From: Hymenobacter cyanobacteriorum
GTDB lineage: Bacteria; Bacteroidota; Bacteroidia; Cytophagales; Hymenobacteraceae
Assembly: GCF_022631375.1 (NCBI RefSeq)
Contig: NZ_JALBGC010000005.1
Location: forward strand, 186,001-250,000
Length of the DNA: 64,000 nucleotides
Direction: 5' to 3'
The position numbers and the translations under genes were made by a program. Below are positions 25,519-33,626 of the stretch, one piece after another; position 1 is the first letter of the stretch; every line of letters starts with the position of its first letter. The notes beneath the pieces are model-generated. The model was not told the origin of the DNA. It ran no database searches and saw only the letters and a program-made list of their open reading frames with translations.

Positions 25519-26038
25519 AATCCTTCCCAAATTTGTCGCGGATACCCTGGAAAAAGCCGGTATTCTTTTGTTTGACGATGATGTAGCGCAACGACAGCGC
25601 TGTGGGAAAGCGGTTCCAGTCGTCGGAGCCATGCTCGATAGTGGGCTTGAAATCGAAGGATACCACGAGGCGGGTGAAGGCAATTTTATACTCGGCCCCC
25701 ACCAGGCCATCAAAGCCCCAGAAGTCGCCGGAGTCGCGGTTGTTGCCGTAGTGCGCGCCCGCCCCGAAGTAGTAGTTCAGGCTGGGGCCGAGGATGCCGA
25801 AGTGCCGCTCGGCCAGCACTGTGTAGCTGCGCTCGCGGGGCGCAAACATGGCCAAGCCTTCGAGCGTGGCTTTGGGCAGAAACACCTGCTGAATGGTGAG
25901 GCCGTAGTTGTTGCCGTCGCTGCGCAGGCCGGCGGCGGTGCGGTATTTCTGCGCGGCGGCGGGCCGCGTCGCTAGCAACGCTAGTAGGAGCAGGAAACCG
26001 GCGGAGCGGAGGAAATGGGGGAGAGGCAGCAGTTTCAT
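25517..26038 (-). CDS. Outer-membrane beta-barrel protein
   Basis: 173 residues from the ATG at 26038. Signal peptide FLRSAGFLLLLALLATRPAA then AAQ. Mature strands such as RTAAGLRSDGNNYGLTIQQV, GPSLNYYFGAGAHYG, FDGLVGAEYKI and LVVSFDFKP are typical of small porin-like barrels of Bacteroidetes. Family function is unknown. It begins nine bases from the B2 palindrome, which therefore occupies its 5' leader/promoter region. Confidence 0.8.
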   Translation of the reverse strand: MKLLPLPHFLRSAGFLLLLALLATRPAAAQKYRTAAGLRSDGNNYGLTIQQVFLPKATLEGLAMFAPRERSYTVLAERHFGILGPSLNYYFGAGAHYGNNRDSGDFWGFDGLVGAEYKIAFTRLVVSFDFKPTIEHGSDDWNRFPTALSLRYIIVKQKNTGFFQGIRDKFGKD

Positions 26039-26047
26039 GAGCAAAAC

Positions 26048-26135
26048 GTAGGGAGCGGGGCTTGCCCCGACCGCCGTTGAACGACCTGCGGCAGGTAACG
26101 TTCAAAGACAAGCAGAAGACAACCCCGCTCCCTAC
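26048..26135. repeat. Family B palindrome, copy B2
   Basis: Ends GTAGGGAGCGGGGCTTG and its partner AACCCCGCTCCCTAC; inside are CCGTTGAACGAC and CCTGCGGCAGG. The right arm is partly degraded. It lies between two minus-strand genes, immediately upstream of the barrel gene. Confidence 0.85.
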
Positions 26136-26166
26136 GCAGAAACCGCGCTAAAAATTGCGCCGGTCC

Positions 26167-27822
26167 TTATTCCACCGCATCCACAAAGGCGAACTGCTGG
26201 CCGTCGAACAAGCCTTTGTCGCTGAGCTTGAGGCTGGGAATAACCAGCAGGGCCATAAACGACAGCGTCATAAACGGCGCGCCGAGCGGCGAGCCTAGCT
26301 CCTTCGACAGCGCATCGACGGCAGCATATGCCGCCGCCACGTCGGCTCCGGGCTGGTCCGACATGAGGCCGGCCACGGGCAGCGGCACCAGAATTTCGCG
26401 GCCGTCGGCCCCCACGGCGGCCAGGCCGCCCTTGGCTTCAATCACAAGATTCACGGCGCGGGCCAGGCTGGCATCGTCGCAGCCCACGGCGGTAATGTTG
26501 TGTGAGTCGTGGCCCACGCTGCTGGCCAGCGCGCCGTGCTTCAGCCCAAAGCCGCGGATGAAGGCCAGCGCCGGCGCCACGTGCGGCTGGTAGCGGTTGA
26601 TAACGGCCAGCTTGAGCACATCGTGCTCCATATCGGACACGGCAAGGCCGTTTTCAACGCGCGCCGGCAAGTCGACGCGAGCCGTGATAAGCTGGCCGTC
26701 GAAGCACTCGATGACGCGCAGCGTGGCCTGCTCGTTAGGCACGGGCAGCGCGAAGTCGGCCGCCTGCACGGGCTGGGCGTGAAAGTTGTTGACCACAGCA
26801 ATGGGCGCAGCGGGCAGGCGCGACTGACCGTTTTCGGCCACCAGCTCGCCGTCGAGGTAAGTTTGCTGCACTTCGAAATTCACCAGGTCCTTCACCACGA
26901 TGAAGTCAGCGGGGTCGCCTTCGCCGAGCAGGCCCACGGGCAGGTGGTAGTGGTTTACGGGGTTCACGCAGGCCACGCGCAACACCTGAAACACGTCGTG
27001 GCCCAGCGCCACGGCCCGCTGCACCAGCTGGTTGATGTGGCCGAGAATAAGCGTATCGGGGTGCTTGTCGTCGGAGCAGAACATCAGGTTCGAGTAATGC
27101 TCGGGCATCAGCTCGATGAGCGCATCGAAGTTGCGGGCCGCCGAGCCTTCACGAATCAGAATTTTCATGCCCACGGCCAGCTTGTCGCGGGCTTCGGCGG
27201 CGGTGAAGCACTCGTGGTCGGTGCTGATGCCGGCGCTGGCGTAGTGGGCCGCGTCGTCGCCGCGCAGGCCGGGGGCGTGGCCATCCACGGGGCGGCCGGC
27301 GGCGTGGGCGAGGGCAATTTTGGCCATCACGTCGCTGTCGCGGTGCAGCACGCCGGGCCAGTTCATCATCTCCGCCAGATAGCCGATTTTGGGGTTTTCG
27401 AACAGCTTTTTGATATCATCAGCGGTGATTTCGGCCCCGGCCGTTTCGAACGGCGTGGCCGGCACGCAGCTGGGCGCGCCGAAGCAGAACTTGAATGGCG
27501 AGTGCGCGGCGTTCTCCAGCATGAACTCGACGCCGGCCACGCCCAGCACGTTGCCGATTTCGTGCGGGTCGCTCACGGTGGCTACCGTGCCGTGGGCCAC
27601 CGCCAGGCGGGCAAACTCGGTGGGCACCAGCAGCGAGCTTTCGACGTGCACGTGAGCATCGACAAAGCCGGGCAGTACGTAGGGCAGCGTGGGGTCGGCT
27701 TCGGCCTCAGCAATGGGCGCGATGCTGGCAATGCGGCCGCCCTCGACGGAAATAATGGCGGGCTGAATGGAACGGGAAAAAACGTCGACGACGTTGGCGG
27801 TGAGCGAGAAATCAGCGGACAT
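26167..27822 (-). CDS. ade: Adenine deaminase
   Basis: 551 residues. Amidohydrolase-family enzyme converting adenine to hypoxanthine and ammonia in purine salvage. The metal-binding HVHVESS motif follows PGFVDA near residue 55; further signature segments are ATVSDPHEIGNVLG, DGHAPGL, TDHECFTAAEA, FCSDDKHPDTL and SVGHDSHNITAVG, all conserved in Ade. Length is typical (about 550-590). Start MSADFSLTANVVDVFSRSIQ is at 27822. The E2 palindrome lies three bases upstream, so no standard promoter or leader is visible directly before the gene. Confidence 0.95.
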   Translation of the reverse strand: MSADFSLTANVVDVFSRSIQPAIISVEGGRIASIAPIAEAEADPTLPYVLPGFVDAHVHVESSLLVPTEFARLAVAHGTVATVSDPHEIGNVLGVAGVEFMLENAAHSPFKFCFGAPSCVPATPFETAGAEITADDIKKLFENPKIGYLAEMMNWPGVLHRDSDVMAKIALAHAAGRPVDGHAPGLRGDDAAHYASAGISTDHECFTAAEARDKLAVGMKILIREGSAARNFDALIELMPEHYSNLMFCSDDKHPDTLILGHINQLVQRAVALGHDVFQVLRVACVNPVNHYHLPVGLLGEGDPADFIVVKDLVNFEVQQTYLDGELVAENGQSRLPAAPIAVVNNFHAQPVQAADFALPVPNEQATLRVIECFDGQLITARVDLPARVENGLAVSDMEHDVLKLAVINRYQPHVAPALAFIRGFGLKHGALASSVGHDSHNITAVGCDDASLARAVNLVIEAKGGLAAVGADGREILVPLPVAGLMSDQPGADVAAAYAAVDALSKELGSPLGAPFMTLSFMALLVIPSLKLSDKGLFDGQQFAFVDAVE

Positions 27823-27825
27823 GAT

Positions 27826-27950
27826 TAGTTGTTGGTTGTTCGTTGTCAGTTGTTAGCAGGGGCTGCCGAAACGCCGCTTTTTGGGCATTTCGGCTGGTTT
27901 GGTTGCGTTTAGAGTCGCAGCTGACAACTGACAACGAACAACCGACAACC
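27826..27950. repeat. Family E palindrome, copy E2
   Basis: Left arm TAGTTGTTGGTTGTTCGTTG then TCAGTTGT; right arm ACAACTGACAACGAACAACC then GACAACC. Same type as E1. It lies between the divergently transcribed ade and the small lipoprotein gene. Confidence 0.85.
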
Positions 27951-27974
27951 AGCCCCCCCGCCGGCAAAGAACCT

Positions 27975-27982
27975 TATATTTG
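27975..27982 (+). promoter_or_regulatory. -7 box of the small lipoprotein gene
   Basis: TATATTTG, a full match to TAnnTTTG, 17 bases before the GTG at 28000. No -33 TTG at proper distance was seen. Confidence 0.55.
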
Positions 27983-27999
27983 ACAAAAAACCGTTTCCG

Positions 28000-28149
28000 G
28001 TGAAAAAGAACCTGGCCCTTTTGCTGCTCGTGCTGCCGCTGTTGCTGGCTGAAAGCGGCTGCGCCCGCCGCACCGCTCAGCAGAAAAAAACCTCGTGGTA
28101 CAAGCACCACAGCGGCGGTAAGTCGGTGCCCTGCCCCTGCGGGCACTAG
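28000..28149 (+). CDS. Small lipoprotein, Cys-Pro-Cys tail
   Basis: 49 residues from a GTG start. VKKNLALLLLVLPLLLAESG precedes Cys21 in a lipobox (ESGC), then a Lys/Arg-rich mature peptide ending SVPCPCGH. The Lys-Lys start, hydrophobic core and lipobox argue for a real secreted lipopeptide of 29 mature residues, supported by a perfect -7 box upstream. The terminal Cys-Pro-Cys-Gly-His could bind metal. Many Bacteroidetes encode similar tiny lipoproteins with a final PCPCG(H/Y)-type motif; function unknown. Confidence 0.65.
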   Translation: MKKNLALLLLVLPLLLAESGCARRTAQQKKTSWYKHHSGGKSVPCPCGH

Positions 28150-28161
28150 GCAACCGTCTCT

Positions 28162-28238
28162 TGTCATTCCGACGAAGGAGGAATCTGAGGGAATTCGGCA
28201 ACAGCTGTTCCTCGAATTCCTCCTTCGTTGGAATGACA
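28162..28238. repeat. Family D palindrome, copy D2
   Basis: Ends TGTCATTCCGACGAAGGAGG and CCTCCTTCGTTGGAATGACA, loop with GAATTCGG and ACAGCTGT. Twelve bases after the lipoprotein stop. Confidence 0.9.
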
Positions 28239-28301
28239 GAAATAATGGCTATGCAAAGGGTTTCTACGCAACCATTTATCGCTCGCCCGACTCTACCCGT
28301 C

Positions 28302-29138
28302 ATGCGAAACCCTTTCCTTTCCGATGGGCTGCTCCTGGCCCTGTTGCTGTTAAGCTTCAGCAGCTTTGCCCGAATACCCTACCGCAACCCGCGGCCAGCA
28401 GCTACTGCAGGTGCTACCACACCAGCCACCACCCGCCCGGCCGATTATCCGCTCACGCCCGCGCCGCACTACGCCACTGGCGGCCATCCCGGCACCTACC
28501 GCCTACCCGATGGCAGCTGGCACCCGGCCGAAATATTCGGCCCCGATATGGCCGACCGCGTGCGTCTGCGCCCCGAAAACCTGACCGACTACGCCGTGTT
28601 CTGGCCCGGCGAGGTGAGCGCATACGTGGTGCGCGGCGACACGTTTGTGACCGTGCCGGCCTTTGTGCAGCGCAAAGGCCACCGGCTGGTGCCGGCCAGC
28701 TTTGCCCGGCGCCAGTACCGCGACAATCAGTACGAGGTATTGCTGGTGCAGGCCCCCACGCCCGAAGTGCTGCGCACTTTTAATACCCCGGTGGTGCCCA
28801 ACGGGCCGGTCGTAACGGCCGCTGGGCTGGAGTCGATGCCCAAGCCGGTGGCGAACCCTTCGGATGCCTACGCTACCTCCTTTTTTGGTTTTCTAATGGA
28901 CATGTTCGTGTTTCCGCGGGCTTACCAAACCACGCTGCTGCGCCATGCCGGCCAAGTAGAGGCGCTGCCCACCCAGCCGGGCGCCTACCGCCGCCGCATG
29001 CTGCAGCTGTTGGCCGATGACCCGGCCCTCTGCGCCCGGCTGCGGGCCGGCGAACTGAATGCGCGCTTTGAGGCGCCGCAACTGCTGGCGGCCTACGCGG
29101 CCGACCGTCGTGAAGCCATTTTGCAGGCCCGCAAGTAA
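28302..29138 (+). CDS. Exported hypothetical protein
   Basis: 278 residues from ATG 28302, chosen over an upstream frame that overlaps the D2 palindrome. N-terminal hydrophobic leader (LLLALLLLSFSSFA), a Pro/Thr-rich linker (about 35-60), then a globular domain starting GTYRLPDGSWHPAEIFGPDM with no family I can name. C-terminal helices (YRRRMLQLLADDPALCARL, DRREAILQARK) are charged. Probably periplasmic. It may form an operon with 29171, which however has its own -7 box. Confidence 0.65.
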   Translation: MRNPFLSDGLLLALLLLSFSSFARIPYRNPRPAATAGATTPATTRPADYPLTPAPHYATGGHPGTYRLPDGSWHPAEIFGPDMADRVRLRPENLTDYAVFWPGEVSAYVVRGDTFVTVPAFVQRKGHRLVPASFARRQYRDNQYEVLLVQAPTPEVLRTFNTPVVPNGPVVTAAGLESMPKPVANPSDAYATSFFGFLMDMFVFPRAYQTTLLRHAGQVEALPTQPGAYRRRMLQLLADDPALCARLRAGELNARFEAPQLLAAYAADRREAILQARK

Positions 29139-29170
29139 CCCGTCGCCCCGTTTTCGGCGTACTTTGCCCC

Positions 29171-29575
29171 ATGCCCGACACCCAGCCCACTCCCCTCGAT
29201 TCCATTAACGCCGCCGCCGAGCAGGTGCGGCAGCAGCTTCAACTCAAGGCCTTCGATGCCGAAGGGGTGGCACACCTGGCCAACTTTATTCAGGCCCAGC
29301 GCGGGCAACTGCCCGCGGCCGAGCGGCCGGGCGTGGTACTGGCGCTGGGCTGCTTCCTGGGGCAGTGCCTGGTGCAGGCCTATGGGGGCGAATGGGCCAC
29401 CGGCAAGGACGGCACCACCGGCGTGGGACTGGCCGGTCGATTTTTTTTTAATCCCTTCCATTTAGTCGATGCGCAACTGAATGAGGGAGAAAGCGCGTCG
29501 GTAGCGGCCTTTTTTGCCTCCGTTCCGCAGCGCTTAAAAGCGCCGGTCGCCGCTCGTAAGGGTTGGATTTCGTAA
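29171..29575 (+). CDS. Conserved-looking hypothetical cytoplasmic protein
   Basis: 134 residues from ATG 29171, no signal or membrane segment. Notable segments are VVLALGCFLGQCLVQAYGGEW, split as a helix, and GVGLAGRFFFNPFHLVDAQL, reminiscent of small proteins that carry a G-x-(Y/F)-h-G-E-x-h core, but no family can be asserted. A 7-base TACTTTG (29160-29166) lies only four bases before the ATG, implying a nearly leaderless message if it is the promoter. It directly precedes cmk (31 bases), so co-transcription is likely. Confidence 0.6.
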   Translation: MPDTQPTPLDSINAAAEQVRQQLQLKAFDAEGVAHLANFIQAQRGQLPAAERPGVVLALGCFLGQCLVQAYGGEWATGKDGTTGVGLAGRFFFNPFHLVDAQLNEGESASVAAFFASVPQRLKAPVAARKGWIS

Positions 29576-29606
29576 TCTTGCGGGGCCAATGGCCGCCCGC
29601 GTCGTT

Positions 29607-30299
29607 ATGAAACAACTCGTTATCGCCATTGACGGCTACTCTTCCTGTGGTAAAAGCACCACCGCCAAAGCCGTGGCGGCCCTGCTGCACTACGCCTACG
29701 TCGACACCGGGGCCATGTACCGCGGTGTTACGCTCTACCTGCTGGAGCAAGGCATCGCCTTCGACGACCTGCCCGGCATCGAACAGGCGCTGCGCGACAT
29801 CAGCATCAGTTTCCGCCGCAACCGCCGCACCGGCCGCAACGAGCTGTTCCTGAACGGCGTGAACCGGGAGGACGACATCCGCCAGATGCGGATTTCCAAC
29901 TCCGTGAGCGAAGTTTCGGTGATTCCGATGGTGCGCCACGCCATGGTGGCTCAGCAGCAGCGCATGGGCCGCAAGCGCGGCGTGGTAATGGACGGCCGCG
30001 ACATCGGCACCACTGTGTTTCCCGATGCAGAGGTGAAAATCTTCATGACCGCCGAAGTGGAGCTCCGCGCCAAGCGCCGGCAGGACGAACTGGCCGAGAA
30101 AGGCGAAATCGTGCCGCTCGACGACATCATCGAGAACCTGCGCAAGCGTGACCACCTCGATTCGACCCGCGCCGAAAGCCCCCTGCGCCGCGCCCCCGAT
30201 GCCGTGCTGCTCGACACCACGCACATTACCATTTCCGAGCAGGTCGACTTTGTGCTCGATAGGGTGTCGTCGGCACTGTTTGCGGCGGGTTGGGAGTAA
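29607..30299 (+). CDS. cmk: Cytidylate kinase
   Basis: 230 residues from ATG 29607 (an ATG at 29589 would add six residues, MAARVV, and cannot be excluded). It phosphorylates CMP and dCMP with ATP. P-loop IDGYSSCGKSTTAK, the CMP-binding segment YVDTGAMYRG, NMP-domain residues RISNSVSEVS, and VMDGRDIGTTVFPDAEVKIF with the LID arginines of DEL..KGE and LRKRDHLDSTRAESPL are all present. Length is that of the short, type-I Cmk. ispH follows after the A3 palindrome. Confidence 0.95.
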   Translation: MKQLVIAIDGYSSCGKSTTAKAVAALLHYAYVDTGAMYRGVTLYLLEQGIAFDDLPGIEQALRDISISFRRNRRTGRNELFLNGVNREDDIRQMRISNSVSEVSVIPMVRHAMVAQQQRMGRKRGVVMDGRDIGTTVFPDAEVKIFMTAEVELRAKRRQDELAEKGEIVPLDDIIENLRKRDHLDSTRAESPLRRAPDAVLLDTTHITISEQVDFVLDRVSSALFAAGWE

Positions 30300-30316
30300 A
30301 TAGTTGGAATTAACTT

Positions 30317-30420
30317 CTGTCATCCTGAGCGTAGCGAAGGACCTTGTCATGTTTGAGCAGCTTGCCGTAATTAAAAGCAAGCAGCCGTGATAAGGTCCTT
30401 CGATACACTCAGGATGACAG
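30317..30420. repeat. Family A palindrome, copy A3 (TCATCCTGAGC variant)
   Basis: Ends CTGTCATCCTGAGCGTAGCG and CACTCAGGATGACAG, with GAAGGACCTT/AAGGTCCTTC inside. This is the only copy with CCTGAG and GGACCTT in place of GCTGAG and GCATCT, so it may be a subfamily. Confidence 0.85.
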
Positions 30421-30458
30421 GCGTTTTTCACGCATGCCCATCCCCCGCGCAACTGCCG

Positions 30459-30466
30459 TACCTTTG
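30459..30466 (+). promoter_or_regulatory. -7 box of ispH
   Basis: TACCTTTG, a full TAnnTTTG match, 46 bases before the ispH ATG. No clear -33 element. Confidence 0.55.
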
Positions 30467-30512
30467 CCCCCCGGCGAACTCCTCGCCGCCGCAGTGGTGT
30501 TAACGGCCCAGC

Positions 30513-31394
30513 ATGAAGGTTACGATTGATAAGAATTCCGGCTACTGCTTCGGCGTAGAATTCGCCATTCAGATGGCCGAAGATGAGTTGGCGCACGAAA
30601 AAACGCTGTATTGCCTCGGCGATATCGTGCACAACCGCATGGAAGTGGAGCGCCTGCACCAGCAGGGCCTGCGCATCATCGACCGCGAGCAGCTGGCCGA
30701 ATTGCACGACTGCAAAGTCCTCATCCGGGCGCACGGCGAGCCGCCCGAAACCTACCAACTGGCCCTACAAAACAACCTGGAGCTGATTGACGCCAGCTGC
30801 CCGGTGGTGCTCAAGCTGCAAAACCGCGTGAAGCATGCCTTCGACCTAAGCCAGCGCCAGGATGGTCAGATTGTGATTTACGGCCAGCCGGGCCACGCCG
30901 AAGTGGCCGGCCTCACGGGCCAGACCGGCAACCGCGCCATTATTGTGATGAACGAGGCCGACCTCGACCAGATTGACTTCGCCCGGCCCGTCACCCTGTT
31001 CAGCCAGACCACCAAAAGCACGGCTGGCTTCTACAAAATGAAGGCCCTGATGGAGGCCCGCATCCAGGCCGCCGGCGGCACGCTCGACAGCTTCGATGCC
31101 AACGACAGCATCTGCCGGCAGGTGAGTAACCGCGAGCCCGCGCTGGCCAAATTCGCCACCGAATACGACGTGGTGCTCTTCGTGAGCGGCCGCAAAAGCT
31201 CCAATGGCAAAGCCCTGTTCTCGGTGGTAAATGCCGTGAACCCGCGCAGCTACTTCATCGAAAACGCCGACGAGGTGGAAGATGAATGGCTGAATGGCGC
31301 GCAAACCGTGGGCATCTGCGGCGCCACCAGCACCCCGCTGTGGCTGATGCAGCAAGTCGCCGAGCGCGTGGAAGGCGTGGGCGAGCCGGCGTAA
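30513..31394 (+). CDS. ispH: 4-hydroxy-3-methylbut-2-enyl diphosphate reductase
   Basis: 293 residues. Last enzyme of the MEP pathway, reducing HMBPP to IPP and DMAPP with an iron-sulfur cluster. The three cluster Cys are visible: Cys12 (SGYCFGVEFAI), Cys96 (DASCPVVLKLQ) and Cys201 (DSICRQVSNRE); the first two have exactly the numbering of E. coli IspH. Substrate residues are found in HNR, RAHGEPPE, GQPGHAEVAGLTGQ and SSNGKALF. Soluble cytoplasmic enzyme. Own promoter; the B3 palindrome follows. Confidence 0.96.
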   Translation: MKVTIDKNSGYCFGVEFAIQMAEDELAHEKTLYCLGDIVHNRMEVERLHQQGLRIIDREQLAELHDCKVLIRAHGEPPETYQLALQNNLELIDASCPVVLKLQNRVKHAFDLSQRQDGQIVIYGQPGHAEVAGLTGQTGNRAIIVMNEADLDQIDFARPVTLFSQTTKSTAGFYKMKALMEARIQAAGGTLDSFDANDSICRQVSNREPALAKFATEYDVVLFVSGRKSSNGKALFSVVNAVNPRSYFIENADEVEDEWLNGAQTVGICGATSTPLWLMQQVAERVEGVGEPA

Positions 31395-31405
31395 ACAGGG
31401 CGGGG

Positions 31406-31510
31406 TTGAATGGAGTAGGGGCGGGGCTTGCCCCCGCCCGGGCGGTCGCATTGTTACAACGATTCCGTTCAACGACGGGCGGGAGCAAGCCCCGCCCCTA
31501 CTCCATTCAA
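31406..31510. repeat. Family B palindrome, copy B3 (extended)
   Basis: Arms GTAGGGGCGGGGCTTGCCCC and its complement, extended outward by TTGAATGGA/TCCATTCAA. Core TTACAACGATTCCGTTCAAC. The right extension contains the TGA stop of the glycosyltransferase gene (31507-31509, minus strand). Confidence 0.93.
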
Positions 31511-32244
31511 CCGAGTCTCTGCCGCATCTGGCGCGGCCGGCGGCGCTGTAGCAACCGCTGGTACACCCGCAGTAGCGTAGGCTGCGGCGTGCCGGCCAGA
31601 AACAGCGTTTGCACCGCCAAATGCGTGAGCTCGGTGCGCAGCACGCCGTGCACCACGTACTTGCGGGCCGAGGTAACCACGCTTTGCGGCATCACTACGA
31701 AGCGCGCGCGGTGCTTGATGCGAATGGGCAGGTCCACGTCTTCCATCAACAGCATTTGCTCGTTGAAGCCGCTCAATTCATCAAAAAGGGCTTTTTCAAC
31801 GAACAGGCTCTGGTCGCCAAATTGGAAGGCGGGCGCATTGAAGCGTGAGCACCAGCCGCTGAACCACAGCACCGGGTGGCGCACATCGAAGCGCAGGCGG
31901 AAGCAGCCGCTGCGGTAGCCCCGCGCCTGGTACTGCCGGATGAGCTGCCCGAACCCGGCCGGCGGTAGCGTATCGGCGTGCAGGAAGTATAAGATGGAGC
32001 CATTAGCTTGGCTGGCGCCGAAATTGAGCTGTGCCGCCCGGCCGGGCCGGGGTGCGGGCAGGGCGCGGGCCCCGTGGGCGGCGGCCAGCGCCAGCGTGGC
32101 ATCGGTGCTGCCGCCGTCGCTCACCAGCACTTCGTAGGCGATGCCCGCGCCCACGGCGGCGTGCACGTGGGCCAGCGTGGCGGCTAGGCTGTGCGCCTCA
32201 TTCAGCGTGGGAATGATGACGGAGAGGAGTGGGGCCGCACTCAT
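31507..32244 (-). CDS. TIGR04283-type family 2 glycosyltransferase
   Basis: 245 residues. GT-A fold: SVIIPTLNEAHSLAATLAHV, the DxD-like VSDGGSTDATL, the diagnostic LPAPRPGRAAQLNFGA (GRA-Q-N-GA motif of TIGR04283), FLHADTLPP and FNAPAFQFGDQSLFVEK. TIGR04283 proteins are named after arsenosugar clusters, but no arsM/arsS is here. The start ATG at 32244 overlaps the upstream VanZ stop by four bases (ATGA), so it is the third gene of a coupled operon (methyltransferase, VanZ, glycosyltransferase). Acceptor and sugar are unknown; a membrane lipid is a plausible acceptor. Confidence 0.85.
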   Translation of the reverse strand: MSAAPLLSVIIPTLNEAHSLAATLAHVHAAVGAGIAYEVLVSDGGSTDATLALAAAHGARALPAPRPGRAAQLNFGASQANGSILYFLHADTLPPAGFGQLIRQYQARGYRSGCFRLRFDVRHPVLWFSGWCSRFNAPAFQFGDQSLFVEKALFDELSGFNEQMLLMEDVDLPIRIKHRARFVVMPQSVVTSARKYVVHGVLRTELTHLAVQTLFLAGTPQPTLLRVYQRLLQRRRPRQMRQRLG

Positions 32245-32744
32245 TTCACCCACACATCAGACAGCAGTACCATGCCCACGAACACGGCCATTGCCAGCTT
32301 GTAGCGCTTCGAAAGGTGGCGCATGATGGGCTCGGCGGTGGTTTCGGCTACGGCGGGCGCTTGCTTGGCTAGGCCGCCGAGGGCGGCGAATACGCTCAGC
32401 GCCAGCAGGTAGAACAGCACATCGAGCGGGTCGAAGGTGCCATCGGTGAAGTGCAGCAGTTGCACGGCTTCGATGCCCAGCGCCAGGGCCAGCGGCAGCA
32501 GCGTGAGCCGGCGGCTGGCCGAGAGCGTGCCAATCCACAGAAAGGCGAACAGCCAGAGCGCGCCGGGCAGGTTGTAGACGAACCACGCGGCCTGCGGCAG
32601 GCGCAGCATGGGCGGCTTAGCGGGCCAGAAAGCCAGCAGCACCTGGTTCACGATGGTGTTCGGGGAGCGGAACCCGGCGTAGATGGTGAAGCTGATGAGC
32701 AGCGGCAGCAGGCAATAGAGCAGCGTTCGGCGCGTGGTTAGCAT
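32241..32744 (-). CDS. VanZ family membrane protein
   Basis: 167 residues from ATG 32744. Hydrophobic segments at about 8-25, 60-78, 84-97 and 110-130; the VanZ signature appears as DGTFDPLDVLFYLLALSVFA with preceding LALGIEAVQLL. Its start overlaps the methyltransferase 3' end by seven bases, and its stop overlaps the glycosyltransferase start by four, so translation is coupled through the operon. VanZ itself lowers teicoplanin binding; in Bacteroidetes the family is widespread with unknown role. Confidence 0.82.
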   Translation of the reverse strand: MLTTRRTLLYCLLPLLISFTIYAGFRSPNTIVNQVLLAFWPAKPPMLRLPQAAWFVYNLPGALWLFAFLWIGTLSASRRLTLLPLALALGIEAVQLLHFTDGTFDPLDVLFYLLALSVFAALGGLAKQAPAVAETTAEPIMRHLSKRYKLAMAVFVGMVLLSDVWVK

Positions 32745-33358
32745 GTGGGCAAAAGGGGTTTTTGAATGTGCACGATGCGCCAATAGCCGGCCCGGCCGCG
32801 GTGCGTGCGCACGATGGCATCGGGAGCCAGCAACGGGCTCAACGGAAAAAATGACTTAAAGCCCAGGACTTTGCCGGCCGGGGTTAGCAGGCGGTCGAGC
32901 TGCCGGAGCGGGCCGCGCTCGGGCGTGAAATGATTGAGCAGATAAATATGTCCGCCGGGCCGCAGCGACGCATAATAAGCGCCCAGCAGCGCGCTCGGGT
33001 TCTCCACTACCGACAGCGAATTGCAGAACACCACGTGCTCGAACCGGCCGGCCTCGTGCTGGAAATCCTCGCCCGCCGCGTGCTGCAACTCGACCTGCAC
33101 TTTGGGGTGCTCGGCGGCTTTTTTGCGGGCCCGCTGCAGCATCGGCAGCGAGCAGTCGATGGCCGTGACGTGCTTGCGGGCGGCGTAGTAAGGCAGCGAT
33201 ATGCCGGTGCCCACGCCCACTTCCAGCACCTGGTTGCCTGGTTCGGCATTCACCGCTTCCACCAGCCGGCGCACCAGCGGCTGGTAGAACCAGAGCAACG
33301 CCGCGTCGTAGATGCGCGCCAGAAAGAAATAGCGGAAGTTGCTCAGCTGCGTGCTCAT
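32738..33358 (-). CDS. Class I SAM-dependent methyltransferase (PmtA-like)
   Basis: 206 residues. Motif I VLEVGVGTGISLPYY, acidic end of strand 2 TAIDCSLPML, motif for strand 4 HVVFCNSLSVVENPSALL and post-motif GGHIYLLNHF. N-terminal YDAALLWFYQPLVRRLVEAV and the tail with THRGRAGYWRIVHIQ resemble phosphatidylethanolamine N-methyltransferases of the Rhodobacter type. The substrate is therefore probably a membrane phospholipid, but this is inference. First gene of the operon with VanZ and a glycosyltransferase. Confidence 0.82.
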   Translation of the reverse strand: MSTQLSNFRYFFLARIYDAALLWFYQPLVRRLVEAVNAEPGNQVLEVGVGTGISLPYYAARKHVTAIDCSLPMLQRARKKAAEHPKVQVELQHAAGEDFQHEAGRFEHVVFCNSLSVVENPSALLGAYYASLRPGGHIYLLNHFTPERGPLRQLDRLLTPAGKVLGFKSFFPLSPLLAPDAIVRTHRGRAGYWRIVHIQKPLLPTC

Positions 33359-33398
33359 TGGCGGGGCGGGGTAGGCGGGTTAGGGAAATTGTCAGACG

Positions 33399-33523
33399 GG
33401 TCATGCAGAGCGTAGCCAAGCATCTTTACCGCACAATGTAATCCAACCGACAAAAGGCAACGCAATGCAATCGGCGAAATTGCGTTGCGCGGTAAAGATG
33501 CTTCGGCAAGCTCAGCATGACGT
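33399..33523. repeat. Family A palindrome, copy A4
   Basis: Outer ends GGTCATGCAGAGCGTAGCCA and GCAAGCTCAGCATGACG, inner arms GCATCTTTACCGC/GCGGTAAAGATGC and a further inner stem CGCAATGCAATCGGC...GCGTTGCG. The longest A copy. It lies upstream of the methyltransferase operon. Confidence 0.88.
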
Positions 33524-33626
33524 TCTGAAGTATTAGCCAGGGCCGCCAAACCGCGTCGATATTACCTCCAAGTTACAGGCCGCTGCCGAAAGTGGCGGGA
33601 GTTCTTTCTCACCTAACTTTAACTAC

